From CAVPEW01 sp963703565 (GTDB taxonomy: Bacteria; Actinomycetota; Acidimicrobiia; Acidimicrobiales; VFJN01): a stretch of DNA of 64,000 nucleotides. Of the stretch, positions 50,732 to 59,287 are shown piece after piece (within the stretch, counting starts at the first letter, position 1; each line of letters begins with the position of its first letter). Position numbers and translations under genes: made by a program. The stretch covers positions 1-64,000 of the forward strand of contig CAVPEW010000041.1 of the NCBI GenBank assembly GCA_963703565.1, given 5' to 3'. The notes beneath the pieces were generated by a model. That model made no database searches. It saw only the letters and a program-made list of their open reading frames with translations, and was not told where the DNA came from.

Positions 50732-52367
50732 TCAGACGGTCGCCGGCTCGTGGCCGGAGAAGGCGAAGCCCTCGTAGCCGTTGGCCGCGATCTCGTTGCA
50801 GCGGTCGCGGTAGGTGACCACGCCCCCGACGTAGGGCATGAACACCCGGGTCTTGCCCGGGATGTTGGCGCCCAGGTACCAGGAGTTCGCCTTGTCGAAC
50901 AGGGTGAACTTGGCGATCGTCGCCGCGTGCTCCACCCACTCGTCCTGGGCCTGCTCGGTGGCCTCGACCCTGGTGAGGCCGTTGGAGCGCATGTGCTCGA
51001 TGCAGGCCCCGATCCAGTCCACGTGTTGCTCGATCGAGACCGGCATGTTGCTGAGCACCGACGGGCTGCCCGGTCCGGTGATGGTGAACATGTTCGGGAA
51101 TCCCGCGACCTGCAGGCCCAGGTAGCTGCGGGGTCCGGCCTCCCAGGTGTCGGCCAGGCGCACCCCACCGCTGCCGGTGATGTTGAGCCGCAGCAGCGAG
51201 CCCGTCATGGCGTCGAAGCCGGTGGCGAACACGATGACGTCGAGGCTCGTACTCGGCCTTGACGGTGCGCAGCCCGGTCGGGGTGATCTCCTCGATCGGA
51301 TCCGAGCGCACGTCGACGAGGGTGACGTTGTCCCGGTTGAACGTCTCGAAGTAGTTGGTGTCGATGGGCGGCCGCTTCGAGCCGTAGGGGTGGTCGGTCG
51401 GGCAGAGCAGCTCCGCGGTGGCCGGGTCCTTGACGATCTGGCGGATCTTGTTGCGGATGAACTCCGCCGCCGTCTCGTTGGACTCCTCGTCGATCAACAG
51501 GTCGCCGAAGGAGCCGTAGAGGAACTTGAAGCCGCCCTCGTTCCAGAGGTCCTCGTAGATCTGGGTGCGCTCGGCCTCCTCGACGTCCTTGGCCGAACGG
51601 TCCGTGCGCGGGTAGGGGAAGCCGCCGAAGGAGTTGCGGGCCAGCTCACGGATCTCGCCGTAGTTGGCCTTGATCTCGGCCGCCCGCTCGGGCGTGAGGG
51701 GCGCGTTGCGGGCCGGGATGGTGTAGTTGGGGGTGCGCTGGAACACCGTGAGGTGGGCGGCCTGGGCTGCGATCACCGGGGTGGCCTGGATGCCGGTCGA
51801 CCCCGTGCCGATCAGCCCGACCCGCTTGCCGGTGAAGTCGACTCCCTCGTGGGGCCAGGCGCCGGTGTGGTACCAGTCGCCGCGGAAGGACTCCAGACCC
51901 CGGAAGTTCGGCACGTTCGCCGTCGACAGGCAGCCGACCGCGGTGATGAAGAACCGGCTGGTGTAGGAGTCGCCGCCCTCGGTGGTGACCGTCCAGGTGT
52001 CGCTGGCGTCGTCGAAGGCCGCCCCGACGATCCGGGTCGACAGCGAGATGTCGTCGCGCAGGTCGAAGCGGTCCGCGACGTGGTTCAGGTAGCGCAGGAT
52101 CTCGGGCTGCTCGGGGTACTTGCTCGTCCACTCCCACTCCTGCTCCAGCTCGGAGGAGAACGAGAACGAGTAGTAGTAGCTCTCCGAGTCGCAGCGGGCG
52201 CCCGGATACCGGTTCCAGTACCAGGTGCCACCGACGCCGTCACCGGCCTCGAACACCCGCGCCCGCATGCCGAGCTGGTCGCGCATCTTGTGGAGCATGT
52301 AGAGACCCGAGAAGCCGGCGCCCACGATGATGGCGTCGAAGTCCGTGGACTGGTCGGTCGTGGCCAT
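50732..52367 (-). CDS. Flavin-containing Baeyer-Villiger monooxygenase (one-base frameshift near 51245)
   Basis: The protein uses FAD and NADPH to insert oxygen into ketones or related substrates. Motifs are DAIIVGAGFSGLYMLHKM (FAD), GGTWYWNRYPGARCDSES, the type I BVMO fingerprint FRGDWYHTGAWP (FxGxxxHxxxWP) and LIGTGSTGIQ (NADPH). The first ~370 residues are in one frame and the rest (VFATGFDAMTGSLLRLNITG, then GPGSPSVLSNMPVSIEQHVDWI) in another. Removing one C from GAGCCTCGAC on the minus strand gives EYELDVIVFATGFDAMTG, and the length is 3n+1. The ATG has GGAGG upstream in a 219-bp space behind a glycosyltransferase gene. Confidence 0.85.
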
Positions 52368-52586
52368 GGTGTTGTTGCCTCCTACAGCGGTGTCGGCCGA
52401 GCTTGTCCCGGTCCGGTCCGTGGCCCGCGGGTTCGGGCGGCGGGTGGTTGGAGCCCTGTGGCCGCTCCCGACCGGTCAACCCGGTCGCGGGTGGCTGCGA
52501 GATCGACGAGTCGGGTCACCCGACCCCCCCTTGTCGTGGACGAGACTCGGTGTAGCACACCGGCCCGAGTCGTACCGCACCGGCGA

Positions 52587-53813
52587 TCAGCCAGGGGCGA
52601 GGATCCGGTCCATTGCCGCCAGCGCGACCCGGTCGCAGTAGCGCTCCTCGAAGGCGCGCCGCGCCGCGCGACGGGACCGGCGCGCGGCGTTCGCGTCGTC
52701 GCTCGCGCGGCGCACGGCGGCGACCACCGCGTCGACGTCGCCGTGGCGCACGCTGGTACCGCACCCGTAGGCCACGATGGCCTCGTCGACGTTGGACCCC
52801 TGAGGGCCCGTGTAGAGCACCGGTAGGCCGGCTGCGAGGTTGGCGTGCAGCTTGCTCGGGCTCATCACGCCCAGGGCACGGTCGTCGAGGGTGATCAGGG
52901 CCAGGTCCGCACCGGCCATGACCGACGCCGTCACATCCTTGGCGACGTAGGGCTCGAGCACGACGTTGGCCAGGCCGCTCTCCTCGACCCGCCGGGCGAG
53001 CGCCGAGTAGCGGGCCCCGCCTCCGACGAACACGAACACGGCTTCGTCGGCCAGCGCGGCGGCTGCGTCGAGCACCGTGTCGAAGCGGTGCCCGACCCCG
53101 GCGTTGCCCAGGTAGAGCACCACCGTCCTCCCGTCGACCCCGATGCGGTCGTAGCCCTCCCAGGGCGCGGGCGTGGCGTCGGCCGGGAACAGGTCGGCCG
53201 CCTCCCAGTTCGGAACGACCTCGATCGGCGTGGCCGAGCCCGCGGGCAGGTCGGTGCTGAGCAGCGCCGCCATCGCCCCGTCGAGCGCCACCACGGCGTC
53301 GACGCGGCGGTAGGCCCAGCCGTTGAGACGGTGCAGGGCCCTGGCCGCGAGGCCGCCCTGTCGCAACCCCCCGAAGCGCTCCAGCGCGTCGGGGTAGCAG
53401 TCCATCGACCACAGCACCACCCGGCAGCGGCGGTTGCGCAGCCGGTGGGCGAGCGCGACCAGCACGGTGTAGGGAGGAGTGGTCATGGCCACCACGAGAT
53501 CCTGGCGCGGAGCTCGCAGCATCCGGGCCAAAGCCCCCAGCAGGTAGGTGGCGTACCCACCGGCGCGGCGGGCGACCGTCGCCCGGCCCAGGTCGGGGGT
53601 GAAGACCCGCAGGAGGCGGACCGTCCCGGCTCCCCGGGTGGTGCCGCCGCCGGAGCCGTGTTGCGGGGGGACCCCTTCGAGGTAGCCGGCGCGACCGGCC
53701 ACCACCGTCACCTCGTCACCGAGCTCGGCTCGGTGAGCAGCGAGGGAGGCCGCCAGCTGTGCGGTCGGCGAGATGTCCGGTGCGAAGAACTGGTTGAGCA
53801 GCGTGACGCGCAC
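52587..53813 (-). CDS. GT4-family glycosyltransferase (WcaI-like)
   Basis: A 408-residue GT-B enzyme. The N-terminus MRVTLLNQFFAPDISPTAQLAASLAAHRAELGDEVTVVAGR is typical of WcaI-like colanic-acid transferases. Later it has VLWSMDCYPDALERFGG, VEVVPNWEAADLFP-like IEVVPNWEAADLFPAD, VVLYLGNAGVGHRFDTVLDAAAAL and LDDRALGVMSPSKLHANLAAGLPVLYTGP. It starts three bases after the stop of the epimerase gene, so the two are co-transcribed and probably act on the same sugar. Confidence 0.87.
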   Translation of the reverse strand: MRVTLLNQFFAPDISPTAQLAASLAAHRAELGDEVTVVAGRAGYLEGVPPQHGSGGGTTRGAGTVRLLRVFTPDLGRATVARRAGGYATYLLGALARMLRAPRQDLVVAMTTPPYTVLVALAHRLRNRRCRVVLWSMDCYPDALERFGGLRQGGLAARALHRLNGWAYRRVDAVVALDGAMAALLSTDLPAGSATPIEVVPNWEAADLFPADATPAPWEGYDRIGVDGRTVVLYLGNAGVGHRFDTVLDAAAALADEAVFVFVGGGARYSALARRVEESGLANVVLEPYVAKDVTASVMAGADLALITLDDRALGVMSPSKLHANLAAGLPVLYTGPQGSNVDEAIVAYGCGTSVRHGDVDAVVAAVRRASDDANAARRSRRAARRAFEERYCDRVALAAMDRILAPG

Positions 53814-53816
53814 CGC

Positions 53817-54872
53817 TCAGCCGGCCAGCTGGGACCGCACCCCGGCGACCATCTCGTCGATGATCGAGCCCAGGTCGTGGTCGAGGCGCCACCCGGGGAA
53901 GTGGGCCCGGAACTTGGCCATGTCGGTGTAGTAGCAGATGTGATCGCCGACGCGGGCTTCCTGCCGGTAGGTCAGCACGGGCCGCGCCCCGTCGGCCACC
54001 GCGGCGATGCGATCGACGCACTCGCGCAGGCTGGCGGCGTTCGCCCGCCCCCCTCCGATGTTGTACACCTCTCCCGGGCGCGGATCCTGGGCGAAGGCCC
54101 AGAAGGCACTGACCACGTCGGCCGAGTGGATCTGGTCGCGCACCTGCTTGCCCCCGTAGCCGAACACCGTGTAGTCGCCGCGCGCCAGCGCCACGTGCAC
54201 CAGGTAGCTCAAGAACCCGTGGAGCTCCACGCCGCTGTGGTGGGGACCGGTGAGGCAGCCGCCACGGAACACGCCGGTGCGAAGTCCGAAGTAGCGACCG
54301 TACTCCTGTGTGAGCACGTCGGCGGCGAGCTTCGAGGCACCGAACAGCGAGTGCAGGCACCCTTCGATCGACATGGACTCGTCGATGCCCTCGGCCAGCT
54401 CCGGCGTCGCGTAGTCGTAGCGGGTATCGAGCTCGACGAGAGGCAGTCGATTGGGGTTGTCGCCGTACACCTTGTTGGTCGAAACGGTGATGAACACCGT
54501 GTCGGGGCAGTGGCGCCGGCACGCCTCGAGCAGGTTGAGCGTCCCCACGGCGTTGACGTCGAAGTCGTCGAAGGGGCGCGAAGCCGCCAGGTCGTGGCTC
54601 GGCTGCGCGGCAGCGTGCACGACGAGGTCGTATTGCCCCCGGGCGACGAGGTCCTCGACGCCGAGCCGGTCCCGGATGTCGAGGTCGTGGTGGCGATACC
54701 GGGCGCAGGTGGCCTCGAGGCGCTGGCGGTTCCAGGTGGTGTCGCCGGAGGGCCCGAAGAAGTCGGCCCGGGCGTTGTTGTCGATGCCGTCGGTCGCGAA
54801 CCCCAGACCGTCGAAGAAGCTGACCGCCTCCGAGCCGATCAGGCCCGCGCTGCCGGTGACGAGCACCTTCAC
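53817..54872 (-). CDS. NAD-dependent epimerase/dehydratase, CDP-paratose 2-epimerase-like
   Basis: A 351-residue extended SDR. The cofactor loop is KVLVTGSAGLIGSEAVSFFDGLGFATDGIDNN. FVTVSTNKVYGDNPN-like ITVSTNKVYGDNPNRLPLVE, GCLHSLFGASKLAADVLTQEYGRYFGLRTGVFRGGCLTGPHHSGVELHGFLSYLV follow. This last stretch is typical of CDP-paratose/CDP-tyvelose 2-epimerase relatives. The catalytic YxxxK reads FGASK, with phenylalanine in place of tyrosine, so the chemistry may differ from classical SDRs. GTG start; the longer open frame upstream is shadow of the divergent gene. Confidence 0.82.
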   Translation of the reverse strand: MKVLVTGSAGLIGSEAVSFFDGLGFATDGIDNNARADFFGPSGDTTWNRQRLEATCARYRHHDLDIRDRLGVEDLVARGQYDLVVHAAAQPSHDLAASRPFDDFDVNAVGTLNLLEACRRHCPDTVFITVSTNKVYGDNPNRLPLVELDTRYDYATPELAEGIDESMSIEGCLHSLFGASKLAADVLTQEYGRYFGLRTGVFRGGCLTGPHHSGVELHGFLSYLVHVALARGDYTVFGYGGKQVRDQIHSADVVSAFWAFAQDPRPGEVYNIGGGRANAASLRECVDRIAAVADGARPVLTYRQEARVGDHICYYTDMAKFRAHFPGWRLDHDLGSIIDEMVAGVRSQLAG

Positions 54873-54970
54873 GGGGCTGAACCGAACGGTGCTGGGAGCG
54901 GGGCGCGCACGGCCGGCGATGGTATCGACCGGCTCGCCGCATCCCCGCCCGCCACCTGCGGGCGTGCTGC

Positions 54971-54976
54971 CAGAAT
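54971..54976 (+). promoter_or_regulatory. Putative leaderless -10 box CAGAAT
   Basis: CAGAAT with a 6-base spacer precedes GTG 54983. The first base departs from the TANNNT consensus, but spacing matches the other leaderless starts in the window. Confidence 0.38.
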
Positions 54977-54982
54977 CCGCCG

Positions 54983-56101
54983 GTGCGCGTGGCCGTGACC
55001 CTCGAGCAGTGCTGGCACGCCGTACCCGGCGGCACCGCCCGAGCGACCCTCGACACCGTGGCCGCCGTGGCGGCAACGGGCATGGTCGACCAGGTCGGCG
55101 TGGCCGCCCGGCACCGCCACGGGCCCGTCGCCGGCTTCGAGCCGCCCGTCGAGGTGGCTCACCTGGCCCTGCCCCGCACCGCCCTCTACGAGGCCTGGCA
55201 CGGGCTTCGCTGCCCGCCGGTCCAACGCGCGACGGGGCCCGTCGACGTCATCCACGCCACTGCGCACGTCCTGCCCCCGCCCAGCGCACCACTGGTGGCC
55301 ACCGTCCACGACCTGCACTTCCTGCACCGGCCGGACCACTTCACCCGCCATGGGGTGCGGACCTTCGAGCGCTTCGTCGCCCTGGTCCGCCGGGACGCAT
55401 CGATCGTGGTGTGCCCGTCGCACGCCACCGCGGCGGACTGCTCGGCGGCCGGGATCGACCCCGGGCGGATCCGGGTCGTGCCCTGGGGCATCGACGTGCG
55501 CCAGGTAGCTGCCGGAGCGGTCGAGGCGGTACGTCGCCGGTACGGCCTGGACCGGCCCTATGTGCTGTTCGTGGGTACGCACGAGCCGCGCAAGAACCTG
55601 CCCCGGCTCCGCGAGGCGTTCGGGCGCCTCGGCCGCAGCGACGTCGAGCTGGTGCTGGTGGGTCCGGCCGGTTGGGCCCCCCGGGGCGGCGAGGGCGCCG
55701 CTGCCGGCGTGCCGGGACGCGTTCGCGGGCTCGGCTTCGTCGGGGCCGCCGAGCGCGACGCCCTCTACGCCGGCGCCGCCGTCGTCGCCTACCCGAGCCT
55801 GCGGGAGGGGTTCGGGCTGCCGGTGCTCGAGGCGCTGGCCCAGGGGGCCCCCGTGGTGACCTCGGCGGGCACGGCGACCGCCGAGGTCGCCGGCGACGCC
55901 GCGGTGCTTGTCGACCCCACCGACACAGCGGCCATCGCAGCGGCCCTCGCCAGCGTCCTCGACGACCCGGCGCTGGCGGGGCGGCTCCGGCTGGCGGGGC
56001 CGATGAGGGCGGCCCGCTTCGCGTGGGCCGACACCGCCCGCGCCACCCTGGCGGCCTACGCCGACGCCGTGGCGGGCGCCCGTTCGGCCGGGCGGGCCTG
56101 A
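54983..56101 (+). CDS. GT4-family glycosyltransferase
   Basis: A 372-residue GT-B enzyme. It has VAVTLEQCWHAVPGGTARATLDTVAAVA at the start, VIHATAHVLPPPSAPLVATVHDLHFLHRPDHFTRHG, RPYVLFVGTHEPRKNLPRLREAFGRLGR and AAVVAYPSLREGFGLPVLEALAQGAPVVTSA with the conserved E-x7-E. The VHDLxFL and ExRKNLxxLxEAF forms are those of mannosyl- or rhamnosyltransferases of the GT4 family. A second GT4 gene starts five bases after the stop. Confidence 0.88.
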   Translation: MRVAVTLEQCWHAVPGGTARATLDTVAAVAATGMVDQVGVAARHRHGPVAGFEPPVEVAHLALPRTALYEAWHGLRCPPVQRATGPVDVIHATAHVLPPPSAPLVATVHDLHFLHRPDHFTRHGVRTFERFVALVRRDASIVVCPSHATAADCSAAGIDPGRIRVVPWGIDVRQVAAGAVEAVRRRYGLDRPYVLFVGTHEPRKNLPRLREAFGRLGRSDVELVLVGPAGWAPRGGEGAAAGVPGRVRGLGFVGAAERDALYAGAAVVAYPSLREGFGLPVLEALAQGAPVVTSAGTATAEVAGDAAVLVDPTDTAAIAAALASVLDDPALAGRLRLAGPMRAARFAWADTARATLAAYADAVAGARSAGRA

Positions 56102-56106
56102 CCACG

Positions 56107-57273
56107 ATGGAGCCCGCCGCGGCCGCGAGCGGTCAGGGCGCGGTGCCCCGGGTGCTGCTCAACCTGCTGTGGCTGGCGCCGGAGGTGGTGGGTGGCAGCG
56201 AGGAGGCCACCGTGGCACTGGTGCGCGCGCTGGCCGGCCAGCGCCCGGGCAGCCCCGGCGGGGTCGTGCTCGGGCTGGCGGCGCGGCCCGCGGTGATCCA
56301 GGCCCATCCCGATCTGGCCGAGCTGGCCGAGGCGCACATCGTGGGATTGCCGGGGGGGCGCCCGGGTCGTATCGCGGCGGAGCACACCTGGCTCGCGCTG
56401 CGCAGCCGTCGCTACGACCTCGTGCACCACCTGGGGGGCACGATCCCGGCCCTGCGGGGTGCGCCGGCGGTGCTCACCGTGCACGACGTGCAGCCCCTCG
56501 AGTCCAGCGCCACGCACGGAGCGGCCAAGCGGGCCTACCTGGCGCGGGCCGTACCGGCATCGGTGCGCGCCGCCCGGACGGTGCTGGTGCCCAGCGAGTT
56601 CGTGCGCTCCACGGTCATCGAGCGCACCGGCGTCGATCCCTCCCGGGTCCTGGCCGTGCCACACGCCCTGCCGGCACCCGGGCCGGCCACGGCCCCCGAC
56701 GAGCTCCGGCACAAGTACCGCATCGATGGGGAGGTCGTGCTGTACCCGGTGGTCACGTACCCGCACAAGAACCACGGGGTGCTGCTCGAGGCGTTCGCCC
56801 GGTTGCGCCGCACCCGGCCCGAGGCGCTGCTGGTGCTGCCCGGCGGGGTCGGCTCCGCGGAGCGGGAGGTGGCCGACTCGATCCGCCGCCTGGGGGTGTC
56901 GGATCGGGTGCGGCGCCTCGGACGGATCCCGGCGGTCGACCTGGCAGGGTTGTACGGGCTCGCTCGCGTGGTCGCGTTCCCGTCGCGCTACGAGGGCTTC
57001 GGCCTCGGCGCCGCCGAGGCCCTGCTGCGGGGGGTGCCCGTCGTGGCTGCCCGAGCAGCTGCCCTGCCGGAGGTGGTGGGCGACGCCGGCGCGCTGGTAG
57101 ACCCCGACGACGTCGAGGGCTGGGCCGCCGCTCTGGCGGAGGTCCTCGGCGACGACGACCGACGCGCCACCATGGCCGCTGCCGGCCCGCGCCACGCCCG
57201 CCGCTGGGACCCGGCCGCGATCGCCGGACGGACGGTGGGCGTCTACCGCGAGGCGCTGGCCGCAGACCGCTGA
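56107..57273 (+). CDS. GT4-family glycosyltransferase
   Basis: A 388-residue GT-B enzyme. LLNLLWLAPEVVGGSEEATVALVRAL is the first fold, VHHLGGTIPALRGAPAVLTVHDVQPLESSATHG the acceptor side, and VLYPVVTYPHKNHGVLLEAFARLRRTRPEALLVLPGG plus AFPSRYEGFGLGAAEALLRGVPVVAA the donor site. It resembles its upstream neighbour and probably acts in the same glycan pathway. ATG 56107 sits six bases past the previous stop. Confidence 0.88.
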   Translation: MEPAAAASGQGAVPRVLLNLLWLAPEVVGGSEEATVALVRALAGQRPGSPGGVVLGLAARPAVIQAHPDLAELAEAHIVGLPGGRPGRIAAEHTWLALRSRRYDLVHHLGGTIPALRGAPAVLTVHDVQPLESSATHGAAKRAYLARAVPASVRAARTVLVPSEFVRSTVIERTGVDPSRVLAVPHALPAPGPATAPDELRHKYRIDGEVVLYPVVTYPHKNHGVLLEAFARLRRTRPEALLVLPGGVGSAEREVADSIRRLGVSDRVRRLGRIPAVDLAGLYGLARVVAFPSRYEGFGLGAAEALLRGVPVVAARAAALPEVVGDAGALVDPDDVEGWAAALAEVLGDDDRRATMAAAGPRHARRWDPAAIAGRTVGVYREALAADR

Positions 57274-57303
57274 GGCGACTGCGGGGGCGCTGCTGCGTGC
57301 CAC

Positions 57304-57309
57304 TAGGGT
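57304..57309 (+). promoter_or_regulatory. Putative leaderless -10 box TAGGGT
   Basis: TAGGGT with a 10-base spacer precedes ATG 57320, 30 bases after the end of the glycosyltransferase gene. Confidence 0.42.
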
Positions 57310-57319
57310 CGCCTTCCTC

Positions 57320-58120
57320 ATGGGCAAGGCATCGTCTTCGAAGAAGGTCGCCCGGGCCGCCCGCAGCGGCGGTGGGCGTGTCCGCTCGGGTCAGCCCCGG
57401 AGCTTCCTGTTCCCCGGGTCGGTGACCCTCGTCGCCGTGCTGGGACTGGCCCTCATCCTCTACGCCCGCGACGACCGCCGTGACGAGGACATGGGCGGCA
57501 TCCCCCAGATCGGCGACCACATCCACTTGGCCTTCGGCGTCAACGTCTGTGGCGAGTGGAAGCCCGACGCGCCCGAGTTCGAGTCGCCGGTGGGGATCCA
57601 CACCCACGGCGACGGGGTGCTGCACGTGCACCCCTTCTCCCAGCTCGGCGCCGGGGTGAACGCCACGCTGGGCCGCTTCATGCAGGACGGTCGCGAGGGC
57701 AACCCCGCCGTGGAGCTCGACATCTCCGACGACGAGCTCACGTACATGGGCGAAAAGATCGCCGAGGGCGACACGAAGTGCGAGGGGGTCGACGACCCCG
57801 AGCTGCGCATCGGCACCTGGAAGAACGCCTCGGACGCCTCCGAGGAGCCGGCGCTGCGCACCGGCGACTACAAGGACCTGCGGCTCCAGGACGACGGTGG
57901 CGCGATCACCGTCTACTACGGCGACCCCGACGCCGACATCCCCCGGCCGCCGACGTCGTCACGCCTCGCCGAGCTGGGCGCCGCCGACGGCGGGTCCTCC
58001 CTGGCCGATCCCGAGACGGCCCAGACCACCACCACTGCGGCGCCCGCGACCTCGGCCCCCGGGCCGGACTCCTCGGCCACCACGGCAGCACCGGCAGCGA
58101 CGACCAGCACGGTCCCGTGA
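57320..58120 (+). CDS. Membrane-anchored histidine-rich protein of unknown function
   Basis: A 266-residue protein. A basic cytoplasmic N-terminus precedes one membrane helix (SFLFPGSVTLVAVLGLALILYARD, about residues 28-50); the rest is outside. The conserved-looking core is GDHIHLAFGVNVCGEW followed by GIHTHGDGVLHVHPFSQLGAGVNATLGRFM, with six histidines in HxH patterns that suggest metal binding. The C-terminal 50 residues are Thr/Ala/Pro-rich. I recall similar uncharacterised proteins in Acidimicrobiia but no function. Its stop overlaps the start of the sugar nucleotidyltransferase gene (GTGA). Confidence 0.78.
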   Translation: MGKASSSKKVARAARSGGGRVRSGQPRSFLFPGSVTLVAVLGLALILYARDDRRDEDMGGIPQIGDHIHLAFGVNVCGEWKPDAPEFESPVGIHTHGDGVLHVHPFSQLGAGVNATLGRFMQDGREGNPAVELDISDDELTYMGEKIAEGDTKCEGVDDPELRIGTWKNASDASEEPALRTGDYKDLRLQDDGGAITVYYGDPDADIPRPPTSSRLAELGAADGGSSLADPETAQTTTTAAPATSAPGPDSSATTAAPAATTSTVP

Positions 58121-59163
58121 GGGCCGTCGTGCTCGTGGGGGGCTTCGGCACCCGCCTGCGGCCCTTGACCGACTCGTGCCCCAAGCAGATGCTGCCGGTG
58201 CTGCACCGGCCGATGATCGAGCGGGTCGTGCACCACCTCGCCGACCACGGCATCGGAGAGGCCGTGCTCTCCCTGGGCTACCGGCCCGACGCATTCCGGG
58301 ATCGCTATGGCGACGGGACCTGCGCCGGGGTGGCGCTGCGTTACGCGGTCGAGCCCGAGCCGCTCGACACCGGCGGGGCCATCGCGTTCGCCGCCCGTGC
58401 TGCCGGGATCGACGAGACCTTCGTGGTGGTCAACGGCGACGTGCTGACCGACCTCGATGTGTCGGCGCTGGTCGCGTTCCATCGCGCCCGCGGTGCGGAG
58501 GGCACCGTCGCCTTGCACCGGGTCGAGGATCCTTCGGCGTTCGGCGTGGTCGCCACCGCCGAGGACGGCCGAGTCGAGGCGTTCGTGGAGAAGCCCGAGC
58601 CCGGCGAGGCGCCGAGCGATCGGATCAACGCCGGCACCTACGTGCTCGAGCCCGAGGTCCTGGCCCGCATCGGCGTCGGTGAGCGGGTCAACGTCGAGCG
58701 GGTCGTGTTCCCGGCGATGGTCGCCGACGCGACCCTCTACGCTCTCGACGACGGCGGCGCCTACTGGATCGACGCCGGCACGCCCGACGCCTACCGGCGG
58801 GCCAACATCGACCTCGCCAGCGGATCGCGGGACCCTGACCTCGCCCGCGGATCGCGGGACCCTGACCTCGCCCGCGGATCGCGGGACCCTGCCGTCGCCC
58901 CGAGCGCCCGAATCCTGGGCACCGCCGAGCGCTCGGTCGTCGGTGAGGACTGTGTCGTCGGGCCCGCCGCCGAGGTCCACGGCTCGGTGCTGCTCCCCGG
59001 TTCCGAGGTCGCGGCGGGCGCTCGGGTGCTGGACTGCGTGCTCGGACCTCACAGCCTGGTCGGGGCCGCTGCGCACGTCGAGCGCTCGGTGCTCGGTGAG
59101 GGGGCTACCGTGGACGCCGGTGCGACGCTGATCGACGTCCGACGCCCGGCACCAGGCTGCTAG
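58117..59163 (+). CDS. Sugar-1-phosphate nucleotidyltransferase with left-handed beta-helix tail
   Basis: A 348-residue NDP-sugar pyrophosphorylase. The catalytic domain has VVLVGGFGTRLRPLTDSCPKQMLPVLHRPMIE, VVNGDVLTDLDVSAL, EAFVEKPEPGEAPSDRINAGTYVLEPEVL and GAYWIDAGTPDAYRRANID. Relatives make GDP-mannose or related nucleotides. A linker made of three 9-residue repeats (DLARGSRDP type) precedes hexapeptide-repeat sequence (VVGEDCVVGPAAEVHGSVLLPGSEVAAGARVLDCVLG) forming a beta-helix. Possible donor supplier for gmd at the window's right end. GTG start overlapping the previous stop. Confidence 0.87.
   Translation: MRAVVLVGGFGTRLRPLTDSCPKQMLPVLHRPMIERVVHHLADHGIGEAVLSLGYRPDAFRDRYGDGTCAGVALRYAVEPEPLDTGGAIAFAARAAGIDETFVVVNGDVLTDLDVSALVAFHRARGAEGTVALHRVEDPSAFGVVATAEDGRVEAFVEKPEPGEAPSDRINAGTYVLEPEVLARIGVGERVNVERVVFPAMVADATLYALDDGGAYWIDAGTPDAYRRANIDLASGSRDPDLARGSRDPDLARGSRDPAVAPSARILGTAERSVVGEDCVVGPAAEVHGSVLLPGSEVAAGARVLDCVLGPHSLVGAAAHVERSVLGEGATVDAGATLIDVRRPAPGC
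58810..58890 (+). repeat. Three in-frame 27-bp tandem repeats inside the nucleotidyltransferase gene
   Basis: Three copies of a 27-bp unit run head to tail. Copies two and three are identical and copy one differs by one base (CCAGCG against CCCGCG). Each encodes nine residues (DLARGSRDP; the first copy is DLASGSRDP), so copy changes keep the frame. They lie exactly between the catalytic and beta-helix domains. Confidence 0.92.
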
Positions 59164-59165
59164 CA

Positions 59166-59184
59166 GCACCCGCTCAGCGGGTGC
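59166..59184 (+). terminator. Short hairpin after the nucleotidyltransferase gene
   Basis: An 8-bp GC-rich stem (GCACCCGC and its complement) with loop TCA starts three bases after the stop codon. No T-run follows. Confidence 0.45.
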
Positions 59185-59202
59185 GGGCCGGCCGGGACCG
59201 GC

Positions 59203-59208
59203 TACGGT
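59203..59208 (+). promoter_or_regulatory. Putative -10 box TACGGT with a leader
   Basis: TACGGT lies 79 bases before ATG 59288. The leader would contain the strong GGGGAGGAAG ribosome site just before the start, so this exported protein appears to use a conventional leadered mRNA. Confidence 0.35.
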
Positions 59209-59287
59209 GCCCGCGCGGGGGCCGCCGGGGTCCGTCCACTGGGGAGAATGCATCCGAGGGACCCGGGCCCGGATGGGGAGGAAGACG

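Noticed and set aside
51230..51260. Programmed frameshifting in the monooxygenase gene
   Set aside because: There is no slippery heptamer or downstream structure, and four other genes show the same one-base excess, so a sequence error is simpler.
52510..52524. Small palindrome GTCGGGTCACCCGAC upstream of the monooxygenase gene
   Set aside because: The stem is only six bases with a three-base loop. It could be a weak terminator or operator, but nothing else supports either.
58810..58890. Possible CRISPR-like repeat array
   Set aside because: The copies are contiguous without spacers and in frame with a protein, so this is a coding minisatellite. I saw no CRISPR array anywhere in the window.
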